Source: Aggregicoccus sp. 17bor-14 (GTDB lineage: Bacteria; Myxococcota; Myxococcia; Myxococcales; Myxococcaceae). Taken from it: 64,000 nt of DNA. The DNA is taken from the NCBI RefSeq assembly GCF_009659535.1, contig NZ_VJZZ01000001.1, positions 759,424 through 823,423 on the forward strand, given 5' to 3'. The position numbers and the translations under genes are program-made. Below, piece after piece: positions 8,130-15,105 of the stretch. Each line of letters starts with the position of its first letter. Within the stretch, counting starts at the first letter, position 1. A model generated the notes under the pieces. It did no database searches. It saw nothing but the letters and a program-made list of their open reading frames with translations, and had not been told where the DNA came from.

Positions 8130-9569
8130 ATGGCCACCTCTCCCAGCCCGTCCAAGCCTCGCGTCCGGTTCGCCCCCTCGCCCACGGGCTACCTGCACAT
8201 CGGTGGCGCCCGCACGGCCCTCTTCAACTACCTGTACGCGCGCCAGCAGGGCGGCACCTTCCTGCTGCGCATGGAGGACACGGACCTCGAGCGCTCCACG
8301 CCCGAGTCCGTGAAGGCGATCCTGGACGGGCTCAAGTGGCTGGGCATCGACTGGGACGAGGGCCCCGAGCGCGGCGGCGACCACGGCCCCTACTTCCAGA
8401 CGCAGCGGCTGGACCTCTACAAGAAGTACGCGGACCAGCTCATCGCCGAGGGCAAGGCCTACCGCTGCTACTGCACCCGCGAGGAGCTGGAGGAGCGGCG
8501 CGCGGTGGCCGAGCGCGAGAAGCGCACGTACAAGTACGAGGGCACCTGCCGCGAGCGCAAGGACGTGCCCGAGGGGCGCACCAGCGTGGTGCGCTTCAAG
8601 ATGCCGCTGGACGGCGGCAGCGTGTCCTTCACCGACCAGGTCATCGGCACCATCACCAAGGAGCACTCGGACCTGGACGACTGGGTGATGCTGCGCGCGG
8701 ACGGCATCCCGCTCTACAACTACGGCTGCGTCATCGACGATCACCTGATGGAGATCACCCTGGTGGGCCGTGGCCAGGAGCACATCAACTCCACCTTCCC
8801 CCAGCTGATGCTCTACGGCGCGCTGGGCTGGCAGCCCCCGCAGTTCGCCCACTTCCCGCTCATCCTCGGCCCGGACCGCGAGAAGCTCAGCAAGCGCCGC
8901 CACCCCGAGGCGGACGTGATGCTGCACGCCAAGACGGGCGTGCTGCCGGAGGCGCTGCTCAACTTCGTGGTGCGCCTGGGCTGGGGCCACGGCAACGACG
9001 AGGTCATCCCGCTGCCGCAGATGATCGAGTGGTTCGGCTTCGACCACGTGGGCACCACCTCCGGCGTGTGGAACCCGGAGAAGCTGCTGTGGCTCAACCA
9101 GCAGTACTTCAAGCTGCTGTCTCCCGAGCGCGTGGGCGAGCGCCTGCTGCCCTTCCTCCAGGCGCGCGGCCTCGCGGTTCCTTCGCCGGCGCGCCTGCAG
9201 CGCATCGTGCTCTCCTTCCGCGAGCGCGTGCACACGCTTGAGGAGATGGCGGCGATGGCGGCGCCCTACCTCGTGCCCGGCGTCACGCTGGACGAGAAGG
9301 CGGCGGCGAAGCACCTGGGGCCCGACTCGCGCGCGCTGCTCGCCCAGGTGCGCGAGCAGCTGACGACGGCAGACTGGAGCGTCCCGGCGCTCGATGCCGT
9401 CATCAAGGCGGTGAGCGAGCGGGCGGGCGTGGGCATGGGCAAGGTCGCCCAGCCGGTGCGCGTGGCGGTGACGGGCAACACCACCAGCCCGGGCATCGGA
9501 GAGACCCTGGAGCTGCTGGGGCGCGACGAGGCGCTCGCGCGCATCGACGCCGCGCTCGCACGAGGCTAA
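8130..9569 (+). CDS. gltX: Glutamate--tRNA ligase
   Basis: A class I aminoacyl-tRNA synthetase of 479 aa that loads glutamate on tRNA-Glu in the cytoplasm. The HIGH-type motif is in RFAPSPTGYLHIGGART near residues 13-29 and the KMSKS-type motif is KLSKRRH (about 252-258). The catalytic Rossmann fold, the GluRS-specific connective region and a helical anticodon-binding C-terminal half are all of normal length. The tRNA-Gln and tRNA-Glu genes lie about 0.5 kb downstream on the same strand. Whether it is discriminating, or also charges tRNA-Gln for later amidation, cannot be decided here. The start context has no ribosome-binding site and a very short predicted leader. Confidence 0.96.
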   Translation: MATSPSPSKPRVRFAPSPTGYLHIGGARTALFNYLYARQQGGTFLLRMEDTDLERSTPESVKAILDGLKWLGIDWDEGPERGGDHGPYFQTQRLDLYKKYADQLIAEGKAYRCYCTREELEERRAVAEREKRTYKYEGTCRERKDVPEGRTSVVRFKMPLDGGSVSFTDQVIGTITKEHSDLDDWVMLRADGIPLYNYGCVIDDHLMEITLVGRGQEHINSTFPQLMLYGALGWQPPQFAHFPLILGPDREKLSKRRHPEADVMLHAKTGVLPEALLNFVVRLGWGHGNDEVIPLPQMIEWFGFDHVGTTSGVWNPEKLLWLNQQYFKLLSPERVGERLLPFLQARGLAVPSPARLQRIVLSFRERVHTLEEMAAMAAPYLVPGVTLDEKAAAKHLGPDSRALLAQVREQLTTADWSVPALDAVIKAVSERAGVGMGKVAQPVRVAVTGNTTSPGIGETLELLGRDEALARIDAALARG

Positions 9570-9631
9570 AGCGGACAGCGGCGCGACGGGGCGCTGGACG
9601 CCCCGCTCCGCCTTCCCTATCTTCGCGACCC

Positions 9632-10033
9632 ATGACCCAGCGTCTTGACAGGCTCCAGCGCGCTCTCTATAAGGCGCGCCCGTTCGCGGCGGCGGTGGCA
9701 GGACTGGTGGCGGTGGCAGCGCGCGCGGACGTGGTGGGCGGGGCGCAGATTCCGGACGGCGCGCAGAAGGTCGGGGAGAACCGGTACCGGGCACCGGGCG
9801 ACTTCGAGGACACGCTGAAGTACTACCGCGCGGTGTACTCGGCGGGCAGCTACCCCCGGAAGTCGATCGTGAACCAGCCGGGCGTGAAGGCGGTCCACAT
9901 CTCCAACCCTTCGGGGAAGAACTTCGAAGGCCTGAACATTTACGAAGCCAACGACGAAGTCCGCATCTACATCGTCCCGCTGGAGTCCACGGCGAAGCCC
10001 AAGCGGCCCGCCCCGAAACCGGCGAAAAAGTGA
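9632..10033 (+). CDS. Small secreted protein of unknown function
   Basis: 133 residues, no family recognised. The N terminus has a basic stretch and hydrophobic core ending ARA-D at about residue 33, consistent with a signal peptide. The mature part contains AQKVGENRYRAPGDFEDTLK and a C-terminal strand-helix-strand-like region NPSGKNFEGLNIYEANDEVR. The tail is Lys/Pro-rich (KPKRPAPKPAKK). It sits between gltX and two tRNA genes on the same strand. A 7-bp hairpin (9587-9605) lies in the 62-base gap after gltX, so it may or may not be cotranscribed. Coding character (G/C third positions) is convincing; function is unknown. Confidence 0.7.
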   Translation: MTQRLDRLQRALYKARPFAAAVAGLVAVAARADVVGGAQIPDGAQKVGENRYRAPGDFEDTLKYYRAVYSAGSYPRKSIVNQPGVKAVHISNPSGKNFEGLNIYEANDEVRIYIVPLESTAKPKRPAPKPAKK

Positions 10034-10084
10034 TGCGAGTCGCAGGGCAGTTGCTGTAGAAGGCGCAGTCGAAGTCGCAGTCTT

Positions 10085-10155
10085 TGGGGAATCGTCTAAC
10101 GGCAGGACAGCAGACTCTGACTCTGCTTATCTAGGTTCGAATCCTAGTTCCCCAG
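10085..10155 (+). tRNA. tRNA-Gln (anticodon CTG)
   Basis: The acceptor stem TGGGGAA pairs with TTCCCCA. The anticodon stem GCAGA/TCTGC encloses loop CTCTGAC with anticodon CTG, reading CAG. The T arm contains GGTTCGAATCC. CCA is not encoded. It is 90 bases upstream of tRNA-Glu and close to gltX. Confidence 0.96.
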
Positions 10156-10245
10156 CTCACTTCTTCGGTTGACGGACGAGGAAGCAAAAAGGTAGTAAGC
10201 GCCGCACGAAGCACGCAGTGGCAGCACGCAGCAAGGGTTGCAGCC

Positions 10246-10317
10246 GGCCCTGTCGTCTAGTGGTTAGGACGGAGCCCTCTCACGGCTCAAACTCGGGTTC
10301 GAATCCCGGCAGGGTCA
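10246..10317 (+). tRNA. tRNA-Glu (anticodon CTC)
   Basis: The acceptor stem GGCCCTG pairs with CAGGGTC (one G-T). The anticodon stem GAGCC/GGCTC encloses loop CTCTCAC with anticodon CTC, reading GAG. The T arm contains GGTTCGAATCC. CCA is not encoded. It is also the chemical starting point of the heme genes found at 31.9-34.9 kb. Confidence 0.96.
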
Positions 10318-10325
10318 CACCGAAG

Positions 10326-10363
10326 CGCCCGCTCTCCTCCTGGAGAGCGGGCGTTTCTCTTTT
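10326..10363 (+). terminator. Rho-independent terminator after tRNA-Glu
   Basis: A perfect 12-bp stem (10326-10337 with 10342-10353) with loop TCCT, followed by TTTCTCTTTT. It closes the gltX-tRNA region. The last T of the tract coincides with the stop of the response regulator gene on the opposite strand. Confidence 0.9.
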
Positions 10364-11553
10364 CAGCGCCTGGGCAGCGGGCCGTGCAGCCGGGCGTGGA
10401 AGCGCGCGAGCGCCCCGGCGAGCAGCGCCTGGGCGCGCTCCACCGCACGGCGCATCAGCAGGGTGCGCACCTTGTCCGGGAGGCTCCCCGCGCTGCCCGT
10501 TCCGAAGCCCACCAGGTCCAGGCGCAGGCTGATGGCCTCGAGCAGCTCGGCCAGGTCCGCCTCGGGGGCCGCGAGCAGGAGCACGTCCGGGGCGGCGAGC
10601 GCACGCAGGCGCGCGGCCAGCTCCTGCCAGCGCGGCTCCCCCGTGTAGAGCACCACCACGTCCGCGGTGGCGAGGCGCACGTCGTGCGCAGTCATCAGGT
10701 GCGCATCCAGCCCGGCCTTGCTCAGCAGGCTCGCCGCGAGCGGGCTCCCGATGACGGCCACCCGGCCGGTGGCGCCGGCGCGGATCAGATCCTCGTAGGC
10801 GTTGAGCTGCAGCTCCAGGGCCTCGCGCGCCTCGGGGGGCGCCTGGCGGCCCTGCTTGAGCAGCGCCGCGGCCGCCTGGGCCACGGTGCGCGCGCGCTGG
10901 CGTCCCTGCACGCGGCCCGCGCGCCGCTCGAGCGCCGCGCGCACCTTCGCGCGCACCAGCCGCAGGTCCTCGAAGGGCTTGAGCAGGTAGTCGCTCGCGC
11001 CGGCCGCGTACGCCGCCACGATGGACTCGGCGCTCGCGTAGGCGGTGATCATCAGCGCCTCGAGGCTGGGCTGCAGGCTGCGCGCCTCGGCGATGAGCTC
11101 GGTGCCGCCCATGCCCGGCAGGTTCTTGTCGGTGACGAGGACGTCGAAGCGGTGGGTGCGCAGCAGCGCGAGCGCCGCCTCCGCGTCCTCCACCGCGGTG
11201 ACGGCGAGGTCCGGCTCGCGCGTGAGGATGCGCGCCACCACGTCGCGCACCACCGCCTCGTCGTCCACCACCAGCACCCGGCCGGCGAGCGTGCCGAGCT
11301 GGCCCCCGGGAGGCTCGGTGGCCTGGGACGCCGGGCCCAGCGGCGGCGGCACCGGCGTGTCCAGCTCCACGTCCACGCCGTCCTCCGGCAGGCTCGGGCG
11401 CGCGTGCCGTGGCGCGCGGTTCGGCAGCGGGGGCAGCCCCGGGCGCTCGGGCGGTCCGTCCGTGCGCAGGCCGGGCCCCCCGGGCGCGCGCGCGAGCTCG
11501 CGCACGTCGTCCAGGTCCCCGAGCGGGATGTCCACGTCGAAGGGAAGGTCCAT
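10363..11553 (-). CDS. Response regulator with N-terminal Pro-rich lead and unique C-terminal region
   Basis: 396 aa. Residues 1-90 are an acidic, proline-rich linker of low complexity. A receiver domain spans about 91-205: acidic pocket VVDDEA, phospho-acceptor Asp 142 in VTDKNLPGMGG, and conserved Lys 192 in YLLKPFED. The last 190 residues are helical or alpha/beta (VAVIGSPLAASLLSKAGLDA, ATADVVVLYTGEP) and resemble a degenerate receiver or Rossmann-like domain, with no DNA-binding motif visible. The output is therefore probably protein interaction. It lies 107 bases downstream of a REC-histidine kinase on the same strand, a likely signalling partner. Confidence 0.8.
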   Translation of the reverse strand: MDLPFDVDIPLGDLDDVRELARAPGGPGLRTDGPPERPGLPPLPNRAPRHARPSLPEDGVDVELDTPVPPPLGPASQATEPPGGQLGTLAGRVLVVDDEAVVRDVVARILTREPDLAVTAVEDAEAALALLRTHRFDVLVTDKNLPGMGGTELIAEARSLQPSLEALMITAYASAESIVAAYAAGASDYLLKPFEDLRLVRAKVRAALERRAGRVQGRQRARTVAQAAAALLKQGRQAPPEAREALELQLNAYEDLIRAGATGRVAVIGSPLAASLLSKAGLDAHLMTAHDVRLATADVVVLYTGEPRWQELAARLRALAAPDVLLLAAPEADLAELLEAISLRLDLVGFGTGSAGSLPDKVRTLLMRRAVERAQALLAGALARFHARLHGPLPRR

Positions 11554-11660
11554 GAGGGCGAGAGCCTAGCGCACCCGCCCTCCCCCTCCGCCTCCGCCTC
11601 CCCCGGGCGCCCACCGCTAAACGCTTGGGATTACAGGAGCACTTCAGACGTACAGGTGGC

Positions 11661-12812
11661 TCAGGGAGCCGGCGCGCGCGGGAGGGTGACGTCCACGCGG
11701 GTGCCCTCGCCCGGCACGGACTGCAGGGTGAGCGCGCCGCCCAGCTGGCCCACGAGGTCGCGGCAGATGGCGAGGCCCAGCCCCGTGCCCACCCCCACCG
11801 GCTTGGTGGTGAACAGCGGCTGGAACACCTTCTCCTGCAGGTCCACCGGGATGCCGCAGCCGTTGTCCACCACGGTCAGCTGCACGTCCTGCTCGCGCGC
11901 GAGCCAGCGCAGCTCGATGCGCCCCGCGCGCCCCGTGCCCTCCATGGCCTGGGCGGCGTTGACCACCAGGTTGAGGAGGATCTGGGTGAGGCGCACCGGG
12001 CCGCAGCGCACGTGCACGGGGTCGCCCTGCGTGCTGAGCCGGGCGCGCTCGCGCAGCTGGGGGCGGGCGAGCCGGGCGACGAAGTCGGACACCTCGGACA
12101 CCTCGGAGCTCTGCTCCGCGTCCTCGCCGCGCGCCTGGGCCTTGAGGCTGTCCGCCACGCGGCGCAGGTGCTGGGTGCCCTGCTCCAGGTCCCGGAGCAG
12201 GTCCGGCAGGTCCGAGGCGATGTCGCGCAGGGCCGGGTCCTTCTGGAGCGAGGGCCCCACGTGCGCGAGCAGCGTGCCCAGGTCGCGCCGCAGGCTCGCC
12301 ACGTTCTGGGACATGTACGAGACGGGCGCTCCCAGCTCGTGCGCGATGCCGGCCGTCACCTGGCCCAGCGTGGCGAGCCGCTCCGCCTGCAGCATGCGCC
12401 CCTCCACCTCGCGCACGCGCTGCTCCAGCGTGGCCATGCGCAGGCCCTCCTCGAGCGCCGAGAGCAGGTCCGCGCGGTCCCACGGCTTCACGAAGTAGCG
12501 GGTCACCTGGCCGCGGTTCACCGCGTCGATCACCGCCTGCATGTCCGCGTACGCCGTCACCAGCATGCGCCGGGCCTCGGGCGCGAGGCTGCGCGCGCGC
12601 TCGAGCAGCTCCACCCCGGTCATCCCGGGCATGCGCTGATCGCTGAGCACCACGCCGATCTGCGCGCGCCGCTGCTCCAGCACCCCCAGGGCCTCGGCGG
12701 GCGAGGCGCACAGGATGATGGGCAGGCGGCGCCCGAAGTTGGCCTCGAAGACGCGCAGGTTGAGCGCGTCGTCGTCGACGTACAGGACGGAGTGGGTGAA
12801 GGGTCCGGTCAT
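11661..12812 (-). CDS. Soluble histidine kinase with N-terminal receiver domain
   Basis: 383 aa with no membrane segment. The receiver domain occupies about residues 7-122 (DDD at 13-15, Asp 58 in VLSDQRMPGMTG, Lys 109 in YFVKPWD). After a coiled coil (EQRVREVEGRMLQAERLATLG) comes the dimerisation/phosphotransfer helix with His 158 in GIAHELGAPVSY. The ATPase domain has N box NLVVNAAQAM, G1 box VVDNGCGIP and G2 box GTGLGLAICRDL. This is a receiver-kinase arrangement in which an upstream kinase could gate the protein's own kinase activity. It precedes the response regulator at 10363-11553. The start ATG at 12812 is directly followed by the conserved receiver. Confidence 0.9.
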   Translation of the reverse strand: MTGPFTHSVLYVDDDALNLRVFEANFGRRLPIILCASPAEALGVLEQRRAQIGVVLSDQRMPGMTGVELLERARSLAPEARRMLVTAYADMQAVIDAVNRGQVTRYFVKPWDRADLLSALEEGLRMATLEQRVREVEGRMLQAERLATLGQVTAGIAHELGAPVSYMSQNVASLRRDLGTLLAHVGPSLQKDPALRDIASDLPDLLRDLEQGTQHLRRVADSLKAQARGEDAEQSSEVSEVSDFVARLARPQLRERARLSTQGDPVHVRCGPVRLTQILLNLVVNAAQAMEGTGRAGRIELRWLAREQDVQLTVVDNGCGIPVDLQEKVFQPLFTTKPVGVGTGLGLAICRDLVGQLGGALTLQSVPGEGTRVDVTLPRAPAP

Positions 12813-13013
12813 GGGTCCGCACCCCTGAAGCCCTCGGGGGGCAGGGGGTGCGACACGCTATCCCAGCGGATTTCTCTCGCTGGCGCATTTTTTTCCCACC
12901 CCCGGGGTGATCCTGACTGCCCAGTCCGGCAAGGCCCGCGCGCAAGCCCCCGCATCGCACTGAAATCACAACATTCCACCGCGGGCACGACGCTTGCCTT
13001 GCTGGTGGGCGTG

Positions 13014-14321
13014 GTGACCGAACCTCGCTTCCCGTCTGCTGCTTGCCTTGCCCACCTGCTGTGCCGGGGCCTCGCGGTCCTCGTGCTGGCGGCGCTCACG
13101 CTGCTCGCCCCGGCGGGCGCGCACGCGTACGAGCTCAAGCGCGACTCGAGCGGCAACCCGGTGCGCTGGGAGGGCGCGGTGCAGCTGGTGGTGGACGCGA
13201 AGCTGGCGGAGCACCTGGGGGCGCCGGGGGCCATCGGCGCTGCGGACGCGGCCGTGGGCACGGTGCAGCGCGCCCTGGGCTCGCTGCCGGTGACGGTGGT
13301 CGAGGGCACCCCGGACGCGGTGGGCTACGACACCGCCGAGGGCGCGCACAACCAGAGCGAGATCGTGGCGCTGGAGGACTGGCCCTACGATCCGGACAGC
13401 CTCGCGGTGACGGTGGTGACCCTGGACACGCGCACCCACCGCATCCTGGACGCGGACATCGCCTTCAACGTGTCCAGCCGCCGCTTCGCGGTGCTCGCGA
13501 GCGACGCCACCGAGGGCGGCCTCTACGACGACGTGCAGAACACCCTCACCCACGAGCTGGGCCACGCCTTCGGCCTCGCGCACAACGGCGCGCTGCCGGA
13601 CGCGGTGATGTACCCCTCGGCGCGCCGCGGCGAGACCCGCAAGCGCGCGCTGCACGAGGACGACCAGGCCGGGCTCGCGGTGCTCTATGGCGGCGCCAGC
13701 GCCGAGGAGCCCCCCGCGGGCTGCAGCGCGAGCGGCAGCGGCGCGGCGCTCGGCCTCGCGCTGCTGCTCCTGCCCCTGCTGCTGCGCCGCCGCGGCGGGC
13801 GGCCGGTGGCGGCCTCCGCGCTCTGCGCCACCGCGCTGCTGCTCGCTGCAGCCGGCGCGCAGGCGAGCGAGGTGCGCCAGCAGGCCGCGGTGAGCGAGGC
13901 CTCGGTGGTCGCGACCACGGAGGTGGTGGCGGTGCGCACGCTGACGCCTGCTCCCGGCGCGCGGCTGCTGCAGAGCGAGGTGGAGGTGCGCGTGCGCGAG
14001 TGCCTCAAGGGGTCCTGCCCCGAGCGCATGGTGCTGCGCGTGCCGGGCGGACGGCTCGGCAACATCGAGCAGCACGTGGAGGGCCTCGAGGTGCCGGCCA
14101 CCGGCGAGAGCGTGGGCGTCACCGTGGGCAGCGGCGCCTCGGCCGAGCGCCCTGCCCCGCGCGCCGCGCGCGTGTACCGGCTCGGCGTGATGGCGGACTT
14201 CTCGGCCTTCGCCCGCGGCCTCAGCGCGGCGGGCTGGAAAGGCACGCTCGCCGTGCCGCACGGCGCGACGGCCGGTGCCAGCGCAGCGGTGGCCTCTACT
14301 TCAGCGCCTGCTGCGCGCTGA
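13014..14321 (+). CDS. Matrixin-like metalloprotease with internal MYXO-CTERM fused to partner-protein domain
   Basis: One uninterrupted frame of 435 codons with two secretory units. Unit 1 has a signal peptide (about residues 8-38, ending GAHA-Y), protease domain with DADIAFNVSS, zinc site HELGHAFGLAH at 180-190, a VMYPSA Met-turn, then a MYXO-CTERM-like tail with Cys 237, a hydrophobic helix and RRRGGR. Unit 2 begins near residue 265 (an in-frame GTG at 13806) with a second signal-peptide-like stretch ending GAQA-S. It continues with a domain homologous to the small protein at 7442-8020 (PGGRLGNIEQHVEGL near 344-358). No stop separates the units. The start is uncertain: GTG 13005, 13011 or 13014, none with a strong ribosome-binding site. 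Confidence 0.75.
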   Translation: MTEPRFPSAACLAHLLCRGLAVLVLAALTLLAPAGAHAYELKRDSSGNPVRWEGAVQLVVDAKLAEHLGAPGAIGAADAAVGTVQRALGSLPVTVVEGTPDAVGYDTAEGAHNQSEIVALEDWPYDPDSLAVTVVTLDTRTHRILDADIAFNVSSRRFAVLASDATEGGLYDDVQNTLTHELGHAFGLAHNGALPDAVMYPSARRGETRKRALHEDDQAGLAVLYGGASAEEPPAGCSASGSGAALGLALLLLPLLLRRRGGRPVAASALCATALLLAAAGAQASEVRQQAAVSEASVVATTEVVAVRTLTPAPGARLLQSEVEVRVRECLKGSCPERMVLRVPGGRLGNIEQHVEGLEVPATGESVGVTVGSGASAERPAPRAARVYRLGVMADFSAFARGLSAAGWKGTLAVPHGATAGASAAVASTSAPAAR

Positions 14322-14335
14322 GCGCCTGGCGCGCA
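14312..14335. terminator. Hairpin overlapping the protease-fusion stop codon
   Basis: Seven-bp stem TGCGCGC/GCGCGCA with a 10-base loop that begins with the TGA of the plus-strand gene. It lies at a convergent junction. No T-tract follows, so termination activity is uncertain. Confidence 0.3.
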
Positions 14336-14350
14336 AGCGGGAGGCCGGGG

Positions 14351-14626
14351 CTAGCGCGGGTGCGCGTCCTGGGAGGCGTGCGCGAGGCCCTGGGCCACCG
14401 CCTCGAGCGAGTCGAAGCGGGCATGCGTCAGTCCGCTCAGCAGGGTCAGCAGACGGCCGGGCGCCTCGTTCTCGCGCGCCACGCGGACCAGCTGCGCCCT
14501 GGAGAGGGGGAACACCGCCCCCGCGAGGGCGGCGGGGACATCGAGGTCCAGCGCCTCGGCAGGTGTCGCGTCAGAGGTACGGGAGGGCTGCAGCGCTTCT
14601 CGAGGCCGTTCCGGTTCGGGGCTCAT
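14351..14626 (-). CDS. DUF2795-like small protein
   Basis: 91 aa. After a disordered Pro/Ser-rich lead of about 30 residues there is a compact helical unit: LAGAVFPLSRAQLVRVAREN, then GRLLTLLSGL, then FDSLEAVAQGL. This matches the pattern of the DUF2795 family (hydrophobic-Phe-Pro start, 'L...A..N.A' helix, 'LL..L....Y.S..DV..AL' end), small proteins of unknown role found widely in bacteria. It is divergent from the small gene at 14822 with 195 bases between them, and convergent with the protease fusion. Function unknown. Confidence 0.6.
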   Translation of the reverse strand: MSPEPERPREALQPSRTSDATPAEALDLDVPAALAGAVFPLSRAQLVRVARENEAPGRLLTLLSGLTHARFDSLEAVAQGLAHASQDAHPR

Positions 14627-14821
14627 GTACGGGCGAAGTTAAGCAGCAGACGCGCCCCGGGAGGAACCAATCTTTGGTGCCTGGCGAGCAGGAGGGCGAG
14701 CGCGCCCCTCCCTGGCCGCGGGTGGCTCCTGCGCGCCGCACGCCCCACCCTTGCCCCACACACCCTCCATCGAGCCTGCAGGGGAGCCTGCACGGCGCCG
14801 GGGGAGCGCGGGAGAGAGACC

Positions 14822-15034
14822 ATGGCGAAGAAGGAGCAGGACAAGGGCTACTCGGAGGACATCGAGCACGTGCAGGCCACCCGGCCGGATCCGTGGCCCG
14901 GCATCAAGGGCCGCTCGGAGGAGCACGAGGGCGAGCCCGAGACCGAGCGCAACGCAGAGAGTGGCGCGGGAGGCGGCTCGGACAGCACCGAGGCCCAGCG
15001 CGAGCTCGAGCGCGAGATGCACACGCGCCGCTAG
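14822..15034 (+). CDS. Very small hydrophilic protein of unknown function
   Basis: 70 residues, extremely polar and rich in Glu, Arg, Asp and Gly, with no hydrophobic core: KKEQDKGYSEDIEHVQATRP, then GIKGRSEEHEGEPETERN, then a Gly/Ser stretch and a charged C-terminal helix (EAQRELEREMHTRR). It is probably intrinsically disordered. The ATG follows GGGAGAGAGACC, a reasonable ribosome-binding site. A conserved-looking central DPWPG motif suggests selection rather than chance, but no family is recognised. Confidence 0.55.
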   Translation: MAKKEQDKGYSEDIEHVQATRPDPWPGIKGRSEEHEGEPETERNAESGAGGGSDSTEAQRELEREMHTRR

Positions 15035-15041
15035 CGACATG

Positions 15042-15076
15042 AAAAGGCCCAGGAGCCGCGGAGGGCTCCTGGGCCT
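15042..15076 (-). terminator. Terminator of the pyruvate dehydrogenase operon
   Basis: Perfect 13-bp stem (15045-15057 with 15064-15076) with a 6-base loop. Read on the minus strand it is followed by TTTTC, so it fits termination of the operon ending at 15106. It also lies just behind the plus-strand gene ending at 15034. Confidence 0.75.
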
Positions 15077-15105
15077 GTGAAGCATTGCCGGGGCAGCGCC
15101 CGCGC

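Noticed and set aside
9587-9605. A terminator directly after gltX
   Set aside because: Only a 7-bp stem without T-tract, while a much stronger terminator lies after tRNA-Glu; kept only as a remark.
12866-12900. A sigma-54 promoter suggested by TGGCGC followed by a T-run
   Set aside because: The -12 GC element is missing at correct spacing on either strand.
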